DNA from: Megasphaera paucivorans
GTDB taxonomy: Bacteria; Bacillota; Negativicutes; Veillonellales; Megasphaeraceae
Assembly: GCF_900103535.1 (NCBI RefSeq)
Contig: NZ_FNHQ01000001.1
Span: forward strand, 171,268-235,267
Direction of reading: 5' to 3'
Length of the DNA: 64,000 nt
This document shows, in pieces, positions 45,720 to 55,700 of this stretch. The number at the start of each line of letters is the position of its first letter. The stretch's first letter is position 1. The notes below the pieces were generated by a model. That model was not told where the DNA came from, did not search any database, and saw nothing but the letters and a program-made list of their open reading frames with translations. The position numbers were made by a program, and so were the translations under genes.

Positions 45720-46001
45720 CTATTCTGCTGATACACTTTGTCGAGCAATTTCTAATTCGTCCATTTCAGCACGGATATCATCTACAATCACTTCAAGTTT
45801 TGTTAACGATTCATTTAGTCTGGATTTCGAGTAATCATTTTCGGCATTATTTCTCATATCTTTTGCAACACCATCTAGCTGTCCGCTGATATAGGATAGT
45901 TCCGGATACGAATCTCTTATCCGCTGTATGGCACTATTGGGTAATCTGTCTGGATCTATTCTTTTATTAAAATCGTTTCTGTACATGGTGCAATTCATCA
46001 T
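45720..46001 (-). CDS. Small coiled-coil early protein
   Basis: 93 residues (YRNDFNKRIDPDRLPNSAIQ, then LTKLEVIVDDIRAEMDELEI). It is helical, with no membrane segment, 15 bp ahead of the DUF1351 gene. Function not recognised. Confidence 0.55.
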   Translation of the reverse strand: MMNCTMYRNDFNKRIDPDRLPNSAIQRIRDSYPELSYISGQLDGVAKDMRNNAENDYSKSRLNESLTKLEVIVDDIRAEMDELEIARQSVSAE

Positions 46002-46065
46002 TTTGAATCCCCCTTTAACTATTTATTGTTTCGTGGTAAACTATTCACAGATTTAATTTTTCTTA

Positions 46066-46092
46066 GTCGCCTCTGCCAAGGCGGCTTTTTTT
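46066..46092 (+). terminator. Rightward terminator inside the leftward early operon
   Basis: GTCGCCT-CTGCC-AAGGCGGC followed by TTTTTTT. It points against the genes around it, so it may end a short antisense RNA starting in 46005-46060, or stop readthrough; no promoter is convincing. Confidence 0.55.
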
Positions 46093-46327
46093 ATGTCAGA
46101 TCATAAATAATTCTACAAAGCAATAAAATTGTTACTGCCGATACAACTAACACCGCATAATACTTTGCCTTTAACTTATTTAATTGCATTTTTAACTGCA
46201 AACTTAGCTGTGATTCCAAGGCTTGCTGCACGTCAATATAATAGATAGCTTTAGGTGGTTCCCTAGGGTTGTTATATCCCTTAAAGTGCCACGGTATTAC
46301 GATGTCCTCTTTCGGTTTTACTGCCAT
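46091..46327 (-). CDS. Small membrane-anchored early protein
   Basis: 78 residues from ATG 46327 (GGAGG 10 nt upstream); the longer frame overlaps the neighbour. The C-terminus is a membrane helix (YYAVLVVSAVTILLLCRIIY). The N-terminal part is soluble and basic. Possibly an exclusion or host-interaction protein; not recognised. Confidence 0.5.
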   Translation of the reverse strand: MAVKPKEDIVIPWHFKGYNNPREPPKAIYYIDVQQALESQLSLQLKMQLNKLKAKYYAVLVVSAVTILLLCRIIYDLT

Positions 46328-46526
46328 TTTGTTTAACCTCCTTTTCTTTGGCCATACTGTCAATCCATGCCCGAATCTGCCAACCGGCAAAACGAAGCTG
46401 ACTATGAGGCGTTGCTTGAAAACATGGAATTCTTCCGTTTTTAGCCATGGCATATACGGTTGTCGTTGCTATACGCAGTTCCTTTGCCACACCTCTAGCT
46501 GAATAAATCTGTCCTTCTACAATCAT
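46281..46526 (-). CDS. Excisionase-like HTH protein (MerR-type)
   Basis: 81 residues. YSARGVAKELRIATTTVYAM, AKNGRIPCFQATPHSQLRFA and GWQIRAWIDS is the DNA-binding pattern of the excisionase/HTH_17 family. It is among the first genes leftwards from the lysogeny switch and could direct excision or control early transcription. Confidence 0.75.
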   Translation of the reverse strand: MIVEGQIYSARGVAKELRIATTTVYAMAKNGRIPCFQATPHSQLRFAGWQIRAWIDSMAKEKEVKQNGSKTERGHRNTVAL

Positions 46527-46594
46527 GAAAAACACACCTCACTTTCTATATTTTTTCTGTTATCAAATATGTCTACTCCTTTTTACACGATGTT

Positions 46595-46810
46595 TTATAT
46601 ACTTGTATTTCCGTCATTTTCTTTTAAAAAATTAAGATCGATATTTAAAAGATTACCTAATCGAGAAAGAAGTTTTAAGCTGGGAGTATATCTACCACGT
46701 TCAACATCTGCATAATAAGCTCGTGATACTTCAGCTTCATCGGCAATTTGCTGTTGAGTCTTGCCAATATTTTCACGTGCTTTTTTTAACATTTTTCCAA
46801 TCTCCTTCAT
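46595..46810 (-). CDS. Cro-like XRE regulator
   Basis: 71 residues of a single XRE domain (KTQQQIADEAEVSRAYYADV, ERGRYTPSLKLL). Divergent from the repressor gene, as cro is from cI. A TATTTCCGTC operator-like copy lies at its 3' end (46606-46615), besides those in the intergenic region. Confidence 0.8.
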   Translation of the reverse strand: MKEIGKMLKKARENIGKTQQQIADEAEVSRAYYADVERGRYTPSLKLLSRLGNLLNIDLNFLKENDGNTSI

Positions 46811-46860
46811 TATTAATCTCCTTCCTACTTGTATTTTCGTTCTTAATGATTATTGTATTG

Positions 46861-46926
46861 TATTTCCGTCTTTTTGTCAATGGTATTTCCGTCAAAAATG
46901 TACTATAATTTATATATAGACGGAAA
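46861..46926. promoter_or_regulatory. Lysogeny switch operators
   Basis: Direct copies TATTTCCGTC at 46861-46870 and 46884-46893, and the inverse GACGGAAA at 46919-46926, sit between the divergent cro-like and repressor genes around TACTATAAT. A weaker GTATTTTCGT is at 46831-46840. These are probable binding sites of the two XRE proteins. Confidence 0.7.
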
Positions 46927-46955
46927 AACCGTACAAATAAAAGGAGGCATTATTA

Positions 46956-47348
46956 ATGGCTACTATTGGAGAAAACATAAAAGAGGCTCGTAAAAAAGCT
47001 GGACTTACTCAAGTAGAATTAGCAAAACTAACAAACCTCTCACGTTCCTATATCGGAGATATAGAAAAAAATCGTTATAACCCCAGTGTTTCTACATTGA
47101 AAGCAATTGCTAATGCAACAAATGCACCCTTAGATACAATTATTATCTCCGAAAAAGTAAATCCAGAAAAATCAGAAAAGGTGCCTGCGGATTTAAAAAA
47201 ATACTTAGAGCAATCAGAAGTAATATTTGACGGAGATACATACAACCTAACTCCAGAAGAAAAGGATATGGTTATGCAGTCGTTAAAAGTCGCCTTTTAT
47301 GCTGCCAAACGTGCCAACAAACGCAAAATAGACGACAAAACTAAGTAG
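46956..47348 (+). CDS. CI-like XRE repressor
   Basis: 130 residues; AAGGAGG upstream. N-terminal XRE (TQVELAKLTNLSRSYIGDIE, KNRYNPSVSTLKAIA) and a C-terminal helical tail (LTPEEKDMVMQSLKVAFYAA). No Ser/Lys LexA-type peptidase domain, so inactivation likely relies on the ImmA/IrrE peptidase downstream. It keeps the prophage silent via the TTTCCGTC operators. Confidence 0.85.
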   Translation: MATIGENIKEARKKAGLTQVELAKLTNLSRSYIGDIEKNRYNPSVSTLKAIANATNAPLDTIIISEKVNPEKSEKVPADLKKYLEQSEVIFDGDTYNLTPEEKDMVMQSLKVAFYAAKRANKRKIDDKTK

Positions 47349-47358
47349 GTGTCGTCTA

Positions 47359-47802
47359 TTGCGAAAAAATATTAAATTACGTGTTAAAAATCTTGTACGG
47401 AAAATGGGGACCTCTAATCCCATGCAAATTGCTAAAATATTACGAATTCCTATTGTATATACTTCTCTTCCTGATGATATTCTTGGATACCTTACCCACC
47501 CACTCCGCCGAAAAACATTTGTTCTGAATAATAAACTAGATGAACGAGAAATTCCTATTGTTGTTGCTCATGAATTAGGACATGCACTCATGCATGGTAC
47601 TATTGGATATACTTTCCACACGGACACAGTAAATTACTGTCGTGCCCGTAGCGAATATGAGGCAAATATATTTGCACTTTATTTATTGTCATATAGTTAT
47701 GATATAGATCCACGATTGCTTCAAGCAGCTCCTCGTTATAAAGATATTATGACCCATCGAGAAGCACATTTTTTATTATGCAGGTGTATTGAAAGATACT
47801 AA
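47359..47802 (+). CDS. ImmA/IrrE-family metallopeptidase
   Basis: 147 residues from a TTG at 47359, ten bases after the repressor stop. The zinc motif VVAHELGHALMHG and the later SEYEANIFALYLL Glu are present. Such peptidases cleave the adjacent repressor on damage signals, inducing the phage. Confidence 0.85.
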   Translation: MRKNIKLRVKNLVRKMGTSNPMQIAKILRIPIVYTSLPDDILGYLTHPLRRKTFVLNNKLDEREIPIVVAHELGHALMHGTIGYTFHTDTVNYCRARSEYEANIFALYLLSYSYDIDPRLLQAAPRYKDIMTHREAHFLLCRCIERY

Positions 47803-47920
47803 TTAGAAGAAACAGTATAATAACATTGTTTCCTTTAGGGAATATATATTAAACTGTTATAAAATAATTAGTGCAAATGCATTTTATGTTATTTGGCGAA
47901 ATTGATAAAGAGGCATGTCT

Positions 47921-48550
47921 ATGAAAAAAACATTTTATGTAATGATTTTTGTTTTATTATTATTTGTAACTGTATCTAGTAATGTATACGCCGATGATTG
48001 GTATAATATTGGGTATTCAATTGGACAATCTATAGGAAATTCTCCAGCTCAAGATGACAAATCATTTTATAAAGATGATAAATATGATTTTACTCATATA
48101 AAAAAAATTTGTGTCGTCTCCACAGTACCCCCCCAATGCTATGCCTATATATCAGATCCATATATAACCCAAAAATATACAAATTATATTAGCCATTCTT
48201 TTGCTGATATATGCAACATGTCCTCTGCGAATGAAGCCGGTGATGTTTTTACAGCATTATATTCCGATACCTTGAAACCAGGAAGCACTGAATTTAATTC
48301 TGCTTATATTACATATATACGTAAAAATTATGATGCAGTACTTTATGTGAATATTTACGCATATAATCAAAATGAAGGACTCGGAAATGTTTTTATGGAT
48401 TTTCGGCTTATTGATACAAAAACTGGAAAAGATGTAATGTATTATAAAGACATGAGATTAAATGCACCCCGTTCAGATAAGGAAGGCATGATTCAAAGAA
48501 TTACAAACACATTTAGAACTAAATTTAAAAAAGCAAAAAATAACTACTAA
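47921..48550 (+). CDS. Secreted protein, lysogenic-conversion candidate
   Basis: 209 residues from ATG 47921 (GAGG 7 nt upstream). Signal peptide MKKTFYVMIFVLLLFVTV...VYADD, then a soluble domain (KKICVVSTVPPQCYAYISDP, DAVLYVNIYAYNQNEGLGNV, DFRLIDTKTGKDVMYYKDMR) with a layout like periplasmic GNA1162/DUF4136-type proteins. It lies between the repressor unit and the integrase, the usual place for genes expressed by the lysogen. Exact family unknown. Confidence 0.65.
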   Translation: MKKTFYVMIFVLLLFVTVSSNVYADDWYNIGYSIGQSIGNSPAQDDKSFYKDDKYDFTHIKKICVVSTVPPQCYAYISDPYITQKYTNYISHSFADICNMSSANEAGDVFTALYSDTLKPGSTEFNSAYITYIRKNYDAVLYVNIYAYNQNEGLGNVFMDFRLIDTKTGKDVMYYKDMRLNAPRSDKEGMIQRITNTFRTKFKKAKNNY

Positions 48551-48577
48551 ATATCATAATAAAGAGGAGATAATTTA

Positions 48578-49195
48578 ATGAAAAAATTATTCATGACACT
48601 CACATTTATTTTATTAGCTATTCCTGTTTTTGCTTCTGTCGAATCTGGATATCAAGAAGATACTAACATGCAATTATCCTACCCTCTTGTGTATATAGAC
48701 AATGCGGATGCACAAGAAAAAATCAATACTGATATTGCTAGCTATGTAGAAAAAACAAAAGCTGATTATTACAGTGGTTGGTATAAAGTAAAATTGTCCT
48801 ACACTGTAAAATATGAAGATAATCATACTTTATCCATTATACTAACTAAATTAAGAGATGGCGGGGGTGCTCATCCACAAGAACATTATTATGGATTGGT
48901 ATATGATAAAGACACCGGAGATCGAATTCCAATATCTAATTTTGTAAATATTGCCAGTATTGATCAGTGGAAAAGACTAGCCGGTAGTCAAATTTTTCCT
49001 GCATACAATTGGCAATGGAAGCAAATTTATCTAATGCACCAACCAACTAGAATAAGTAATGACTATTATTTAGTCGGGCAAGGTATTTTTTATATGATAT
49101 ATCAGCCATACGAAGTATCTTCTTATGCCAACGGAATGATATCTGTTGAATTTAACTCATCCAATATTGATTACTTGAATAGATTAAATAACTAA
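48578..49195 (+). CDS. Secreted DUF3298 (RsiV/PdaC-like) protein
   Basis: 205 residues, AGAGGAG upstream. Signal peptide KKLFMTLTFILLAIPVFASV. The DUF4163-DUF3298 arrangement is visible: LSYPLVYIDNADAQEKINTD early, GGGAHPQEHYYGLVYDKDTG in the middle and FYMIYQPYEVSSYANGMISV at the end. In RsiV this fold binds lysozyme. Here it lacks a membrane anchor and sigma partner, so an envelope or lysozyme-binding role for the lysogen is possible (inference). Confidence 0.7.
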   Translation: MKKLFMTLTFILLAIPVFASVESGYQEDTNMQLSYPLVYIDNADAQEKINTDIASYVEKTKADYYSGWYKVKLSYTVKYEDNHTLSIILTKLRDGGGAHPQEHYYGLVYDKDTGDRIPISNFVNIASIDQWKRLAGSQIFPAYNWQWKQIYLMHQPTRISNDYYLVGQGIFYMIYQPYEVSSYANGMISVEFNSSNIDYLNRLNN

Positions 49196-49237
49196 TAACT
49201 AATGCCTACAAATTTACAATAAAGGAGCTCTTATCCA

Positions 49238-50194
49238 ATGAGACTTAGTGAAATTCAAAAAATTATTGAAGAAAATAAAGATTTATTATCTATATCAATT
49301 GACCCCATTCCTCGTGATAGCAATTTATGTATGGTAAAAAACGTAACAAATGTATTAATAGCATTACATAAGCTAGAACGTATTCCCAGTTTAAAAGAAC
49401 ACATTAATATAATAACAAGTATTCCCGAAATTTCCACAATACATACATCTAACCAAACTGTAGTTGCAAATGCTAATTGCAATAAGTTCAATAATGAATT
49501 AGCAACATTGAAGATTGAATGTAATGCAATATTATCGCTTGCAAACAATATTTTGCCTACAATGGATAAAGATATGATTTGCATAAAATTACCAGAAGAA
49601 TCAGATCTTAAGACTTTAAGTGATATAGCTGATAATTTTTCTAAACTTTTCACAGCAGTATTAACCGTTCCCGAAATTGAAGGAAACATTAAATTTGTAG
49701 GTGTTGAAGCGGGGTGTTCATGGTTATATATAAAAATGACAGGGAAGATAATAGCTATAATTAATATAATTATAAATAATATTTATAATGTATTTAATAA
49801 GTACATAACAACTAAAAAGGCTAATCTAGACCTTCAATCTCTAGAAAAAGATATCAAAATTAAGACATCAGCAAACATAGATATAGAACAGGTTCTTCAT
49901 GCTCTATGTGAAAAAGCAATAAAAGAAATAAATAACAATGAATTGAAAAAGTTAGATGAAGGAGAACTAGGAAAATTTACTCGTACAATGGAAAATCTAG
50001 TAAAAATATTAGAAAAAGGAATGGAAATACATCCATCCCTTATGGCTCCTCCCGAAATACAAGAAGAAAAAAATAATCAAATTTTACTTCTCCAAAAACA
50101 AATTAAAGCTATAAAACTTCTTGAGTTTACACCAAAAACATCTGAAGAAGAGAGTTCCTTGGAAGACAATTCTGATAATTCAACTGATGTATGA
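49238..50194 (+). CDS. Lysogen-expressed protein of unknown function, hydrophobic centre
   Basis: 318 residues, AAAGGAG upstream. Two helical, polar halves flank one very hydrophobic stretch at about 170-187 (IIAIINIIINNIYNVF). The tail is acidic (EEESSLEDNSDNSTDV). Third gene of the accessory unit before the integrase; superinfection exclusion would fit the location but nothing in the sequence proves it. Confidence 0.55.
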   Translation: MRLSEIQKIIEENKDLLSISIDPIPRDSNLCMVKNVTNVLIALHKLERIPSLKEHINIITSIPEISTIHTSNQTVVANANCNKFNNELATLKIECNAILSLANNILPTMDKDMICIKLPEESDLKTLSDIADNFSKLFTAVLTVPEIEGNIKFVGVEAGCSWLYIKMTGKIIAIINIIINNIYNVFNKYITTKKANLDLQSLEKDIKIKTSANIDIEQVLHALCEKAIKEINNNELKKLDEGELGKFTRTMENLVKILEKGMEIHPSLMAPPEIQEEKNNQILLLQKQIKAIKLLEFTPKTSEEESSLEDNSDNSTDV

Positions 50195-50202
50195 CAGAAA
50201 AA

Positions 50203-50296
50203 CCTCACCATGCTATCAACATGATGAGGGGAAAACGCAATCGCACCACTCGCTAAAATGGGCTGATTACTTCCTAAGTATATCATATCAGCCCTT
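50203..50296 (+). ncRNA. Integrase leader RNA element, copy 1
   Basis: Three parts: hairpin CCTCACCATG-CTATCAA-CATGATGAGG; conserved core GGGAAAACGCAATCGCACCA; and attenuator-like hairpin GGGCTGAT (50260-50267)/ATCAGCCC (50287-50294) followed by TTTATTT. The integrase start is 31 bp further. The same parts precede the truncated integrase at 60695-60795, with a different first stem sequence. Confidence 0.65.
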
Positions 50297-50326
50297 TATT
50301 TCACATACTCAAAGGAGCTGATTTTT

Positions 50327-51562
50327 ATGATAACTCAAAAAAGTGGAAAATATTATGTTATCATCAATTACAAAAGTATTTCAGGTAAATGGAAAAAAAA
50401 ATGGTATCAAGCCGGAACAGGAATTCGAGAAGCAGAACGCCTTGAACATAGATTAATCGTAGCTCGTGATAGTGGAGAATCAATTTTAGACAGAAATACT
50501 GCTCCCACGATACACGAATTTTTAGATCAATGGTTGGATACATCTATAAAACCACCATCACATGCACTAGGAACCTATGAAAATTATAAATATTGCTGCA
50601 CCAAAATCAATAAATATATCGGAAATGTTCGAATTGATAATTTAAAAGCTTTTGCTTTAACAAAGATGTACAAGAAAATGATGAATGATGGCCTATCTGC
50701 ATCATCTGTTCGTATTATTTATAGAGTGCTGAGAACTGCATTAAATAAAGCCGTTAAATGGGACATTATATTCAAAAATCCAGTACTTTCTTCCGATGCA
50801 CCAAAAAACACCGAATCACCAGCTCAGGCTTATGATCAAAATCAGGCTATCTTATTATTGCGCCAATCTGAAAAAATGGGGATTTTATATAATCTAATTA
50901 TTTCATTAGGAATGTTATGTGGGCTTCGAGGCTCAGAATCCTGTGGACTTCGTTGGCAAGATTATGATAAAAACGCAGAAAAACTTTTTATTCGACACAA
51001 CCTTTGCCGACGAGACATGACCGGTTTTGATACTACTGCATACGAATATTGTGAAAAGGCAGGTAAAAGCTGGCATGTGCTCGATACAGTTAAAACAAAA
51101 GCCTCAGAGAACACCATTAAATTACCAGAATATGTATGTGAATTATTAGATAAACGAAAATTGCAATATGAGACATATCACCTAAAACTCGGACAGGCTT
51201 ATCATGATGACAATTTCATTTTATCAAATGATATAGGTATCCCATATGACGTTCATTATATCTACTTTGTCGTACATAAAGTAATTAACACCTATAATAA
51301 TGCTCACCCAGATGACCTCCTACCTGTCATTCGTGCTCATGATCTCCGCCATACCGCTGCTACATTATTACTTGAATCTAATATTGACATAAAATATGTT
51401 AGCCGACAATTACGCCATTCATCCACTACGATAACACAAAATTTATATCAACATGTTACTGACAGAATGGCATCCATTACCGCAGATGCCATGGAAAAAA
51501 TTGCACGACCAGAAAAAAAAGATGCTAATCTTTCTACCGCAGTTTCTACCGCAAACCATTAA
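50327..51562 (+). CDS. int: Tyrosine integrase
   Basis: 411 residues, AAAGGAG at the start. AP2-like arm-binding region, SAM-like core-binding domain (TIHEFLDQWLDTSIKPPSHA), and a catalytic domain with LGMLCGLRGSESCGLRWQDY (Arg I), IRAHDLRHTAATLLL, RQLRHSSTTITQNLYQHV giving the R-H-x-x-R-H-Y set. It inserts the phage at the tRNA-Lys core about 100 bp downstream. Confidence 0.92.
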   Translation: MITQKSGKYYVIINYKSISGKWKKKWYQAGTGIREAERLEHRLIVARDSGESILDRNTAPTIHEFLDQWLDTSIKPPSHALGTYENYKYCCTKINKYIGNVRIDNLKAFALTKMYKKMMNDGLSASSVRIIYRVLRTALNKAVKWDIIFKNPVLSSDAPKNTESPAQAYDQNQAILLLRQSEKMGILYNLIISLGMLCGLRGSESCGLRWQDYDKNAEKLFIRHNLCRRDMTGFDTTAYEYCEKAGKSWHVLDTVKTKASENTIKLPEYVCELLDKRKLQYETYHLKLGQAYHDDNFILSNDIGIPYDVHYIYFVVHKVINTYNNAHPDDLLPVIRAHDLRHTAATLLLESNIDIKYVSRQLRHSSTTITQNLYQHVTDRMASITADAMEKIARPEKKDANLSTAVSTANH

Positions 51563-51659
51563 AACGCGCATTTGACAACCATCTCATATAATTAAAGAAA
51601 TGCGTCAACCATGCACTATAAGAGACACACACGAACACAAAAAAACAGCCTCTGCTTTG

Positions 51660-51704
51660 CTCTTAATCAGGGTGTCCAGGGTTCGAGCCCCTGGTGGTCC
51701 ACCA
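51660..51704 (+). other. Attachment core: 3' half of tRNA-Lys(CUU)
   Basis: CTCTTAATCAG (anticodon loop, CTT) through the T-arm GGGTTCGAGCCCC... to the terminal CCA. The 5' half of the tRNA is missing here, which marks the distal junction of an element integrated in a tRNA-Lys gene. The intact gene should lie left of position 1. Confidence 0.8.
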
Positions 51705-51717
51705 TAAAAAGTATGAT

Positions 51718-51749
51718 AACCATGCCGTTTGCGCGGCATGGTTGTTTTT
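51718..51749 (+). terminator. tRNA-type terminator after the attachment core
   Basis: AACCATGCCG-TTTGCG-CGGCATGGTT followed by GTTTTTG. Confidence 0.8.
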
Positions 51750-51820
51750 GTATATACGGGAAAAAACAGCTCATCTACACCCTTATCTACACCTTTTGTA
51801 AATTTTTTGCATTATGCACA

Positions 51821-51850
51821 AAAAAGGTCCTATTTAAAATAGGGCCTTTT
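51821..51850. terminator. Bidirectional terminator before the methyltransferase
   Basis: AAAAAGGTCCTAT-TTAAA-ATAGGGCCTTTT, just past the methyltransferase stop. Confidence 0.75.
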
Positions 51851-51852
51851 AG

Positions 51853-52536
51853 CTATATAGCATTCATTATTCTTTTCTCAGCAATATCATAATATACTTC
51901 AGTCTTCTCAAATCCAATATATTGCCGGTTATGTTTCTTGGCTGCCACGCACGTCGTACCGCTTCCCGCAAATGGATCTAAAATAACTGACCTTTCCGGA
52001 ACAATTTGTACCAGTTCTTCCATGAGTGGTGTCGGCTTTCCGGTCAAATGGAACTTATCTTTTTGTTTTACTGGAAAATTAAAGCAGCCGGGATACGGTC
52101 CTGCATGTTGAGCTTTAGGACACTTTCCATTCGTGCCCCATACAATGTATTCACATTGATGTCGAAAATAGCCTTTGTGCGGGGCTCTCGCCCCAAGTCC
52201 TTTATTCCATGCTACAATACCACGCCATATCAAGCCGCCCATTTGCAGCGCATCTGAAGCCGTCGGCATTTGTCGCCAATCAGTAAACATAAGAAAATAC
52301 CCACCCGGCTTAAGAATCCGCTGACAATCCGTAATCCATAATATACACCAATGCAGCCATGAACGTTGATCCATGGTATCACCAACAAAATCCGGACGAT
52401 GGACAATTTTATTATCTGATTGTTCATATTTGCTGGACGGACTTTGTGCCCGTACATTTGCAGTTTGTCCACCACTACAGTATGGCGGATCTGTAATAAC
52501 TGCATCCACGGAATTATCTTCAAGCTGCTGTAACAA
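51853..52536 (-). CDS. DNA methyltransferase (DPPY type), start uncertain
   Basis: 227 residues from a TTG at 52536. Motif IV AVITDPPYCSGGQ and motif I LDPFAGSGTTCVAAKKHNRQ identify an N6-adenine or N4-cytosine methyltransferase. The expected N-terminal NQIICGDSIELLQQLEDN is encoded further upstream in frame, but the codon where ATG should stand reads TTA and a stop follows 5'. So either the start is non-canonical or the gene has lost it. It would protect DNA from restriction. Belongs to the second prophage. Confidence 0.75.
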   Translation of the reverse strand: MLQQLEDNSVDAVITDPPYCSGGQTANVRAQSPSSKYEQSDNKIVHRPDFVGDTMDQRSWLHWCILWITDCQRILKPGGYFLMFTDWRQMPTASDALQMGGLIWRGIVAWNKGLGARAPHKGYFRHQCEYIVWGTNGKCPKAQHAGPYPGCFNFPVKQKDKFHLTGKPTPLMEELVQIVPERSVILDPFAGSGTTCVAAKKHNRQYIGFEKTEVYYDIAEKRIMNAI

Positions 52537-52700
52537 TTCGATGGAATCACCGCATATAATTTGATTTAAAAATTTCTCGTTCGTTTACAACCACCTCATA
52601 ATAATAGATTCTGACTAGTCTAGTATTAGTATAACATGATAGTAATTACAATACAAACATTTGTTCTTATTTTAAAAAGTGTATTAGGATATTCTTTCTA

Positions 52701-55700
52701 TTATATTTTTTCTTTCTGTAAAGAAGACATTAATAAGTTTGTTTTTGTGTGTTTTCCTAAAAAAAATTTGTCTATTATTTGTTGACGTTTAGTATATGAC
52801 AATTGTGGATTACACATCAAATGTTTTCGTGCGATAAGTCCCACTATATAATAAGCTTTAACATCAAAATTTTTGATTACCTTTTCCGCCTCTTTTATAA
52901 ATTTTTCAGTATCTCCTAAATTTTCAACTATCATTAATCTTTCTATATTTTTATTCAGTTCTTTATATTCTTTTGTTAACAAAAGTTCAATTGTTCTTTG
53001 ACTTGTACAAAGTTCAGAAAAATGATCATATGTATTCAATATCATTGAGAGTCCAAATTGAGAAAACATTTCACGTATATCTTCTTCATTATATAAAACA
53101 CCTTCTTTTTTCTCAATCTTTTTTTTCTTAATAATTTTTAATAATTTCTCACATATTATATCAATTTGTTCATCAATAGGTTCTAACATAGCAAATACAA
53201 TTTTATGTGGATATGAATAAATCAATTCAACTAAATGTTTTTTTTGCTCAAGTAGGATGCTACTATTAAAAGCAGGTAAAGCTTTACATATCATTTCCGT
53301 ATATTTAATAGCTCTAATAAGTCTGTAGGGATATTCATCAATATCTTTTTCATTATATTCAAATAATCCTTTTGCCTCAATAGTACAATCCTGATATTTT
53401 CTTTCTTCAGCAATCTCTTGGTTTTGTTTCATATTGTCATGATCTTTTGGCGTTGGAGTTGTTATTCGATCAAACTTACGCTGTTTTAAAAATGATATAT
53501 TGCTTTCATTTAAATTAAATTCCTTCCATGGATAAAGAAGTTCGCCAGCATATTGAGCAATTAACATTACAATTTTTGTATTACCTGACAAATACGAAAT
53601 AAATAAAATAATATCTGAATTAATACCAAAGCAAATATTTTTAAGCGCATATTGTATCAATAAATTACCTGTAGACTTATCGTCTTGTAAAACTCTTAAA
53701 AGATGCTTAGCTATAAAATATGCTAAATAATTTTTATTTACAAAATAAATTGAACAATCCTCCGTGTTTTTAAACAATTTTGCTTGTTCACCAATTTTTA
53801 ATATCTGTGCTAAATATACATTCATGCCATAGAGTGCATTATATTTGTCAACAATATCTCGTACTTCCTCTTGCTTTAAAATGTCTTTGCGGTGTTCATA
53901 CATATATCCTGCTATTTTTTCAAACACGATAAAATCCTGATTAATATCAGCATCTTTAGATACTCTCATAATAGAAGTATGTAATTCATATTCAAATATT
54001 TGACTAAAAATTGCCTCCCCTTTTGTATAGTCACAATAATGTTCTTTAGTAAAGTAATCTGTATATCTAATAATAAATCCAGGATTTAATGAAAACAAAT
54101 TACTATTATTATAAACCAATCTATCAATTAGCTTATTTACCCCGTCTGCATCTTCACTAGTATATGTACTATTAAGTAAACATATTTTTTTCACAAGTTG
54201 ACTACGTTTTTCTGCAAAAAAAGGTTTTATTCTTAATTCTTCAAAATAATCAGCTTTAACAATTTCGTTTTCAACTAATTCTACAATATTTTTTCGTTCT
54301 TCATTTGCACTAAAAATAATAAAATCAAAATTAACTTCAATTACTTTTTGCAATTGTTTTTTATTTTCTTCTTTTAATTGTTCCCATCCATCAACAATTA
54401 AAACTTTTTTATTTTTTTCTGTTTGTTGATATTTTTCAAATAAAATAGAGTTATCACCATATTGATCCTCAAATAATCGTCTAATAAAATTTTTTGAATT
54501 AATTTTAGTTGCAGAATCAATAAAAAGAAACAATGGCAACTTATCCTTGGTCATAACCAAATACAGATACTTAAGAAGAGTTGATTTTCCAGAATTAGAT
54601 TCTCCTAAAATTAATATTTTCTTTTTCTGATCAATATATTCAAGTAACGCTTCACCCGTTTTTATTTCTTCATATTTACCAAATTCATTTTTATGTTCGC
54701 TAATTAACTTAGGAAAAACAAAATATTGCGTAAAATCTTTTGAATAGTAATAAATATCTTCCTTCATTGTCTTAACATAACTTTGCAATGGATTTAATTT
54801 TCTAGTTTTACTTAGAAGATTTTTATTTTCTATTACCAGTTCATGTATAAATATTTTTTCTCTATAATTCCAATTAAATATATAGCCACAAAAAGTATTA
54901 TCATCTGTATTAATGATAATACTATTAAATGAATCAGAAAAATTTAATTCAGAAAAATTCATTGCTCCTGCACACGATATCCAAGTCTCAAAACTTTCCT
55001 TATTTGAAATAGCTTTTGTATCGGCATAATGGTCATGACCTAATAATAGTATTTCCGAATTACTCAGAATTGAATGTTCTAAATTGGATTTATATCTAGG
55101 ATTAAACCATTCCCATCCATGATGCATTATTGTTATACATAAATTTGCCTCATCATCCTTATCTAAAACGTTCATTTTATCTTGAGGAAAATAATGTAAT
55201 TCCTTATCATCAGGATTAAGTGTAGAAAACAAAGCCGTATTAATCAAATTAAATTGTATACAATAATCCTTATATCTACAAAAGCGTTTATCAATAATCT
55301 TATCATTAGGTTTTTTAAAATTCGCATGAGAATAAGTATAAAAATTATCAAGTAATTTTATTTCATTTTCAACAATTGATTCTATACAATTTTTATCATA
55401 ATAACCCTGTATAATAATATTATCTCTTACTTCTTTCGTTAAAGTTAAATCGTGATTTCCAGGTACAATTAACATATCAATAAATTTTTGATTATTTTTT
55501 TTTTTTATTCCCGCAATTATTTTTCCTATCACATATCGAGATTTCTTATATTCAGTAATTTCACCTGAATATGCTAAATCTCCAGAAAAAGCAATAATAT
55601 ATTTATCGATATGACTCAATACATTTAGAGAATTTAAAAATTTTTCTATCTTTTCATTTATAATTTGATCTTTATCATTAACATGAAAATCACTAATATG

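Noticed and set aside
51565-51660. TTGACA...TATAAT promoter after the integrase
   Set aside because: The two hexamers are only 9 bp apart, so they cannot form a sigma-70 promoter.
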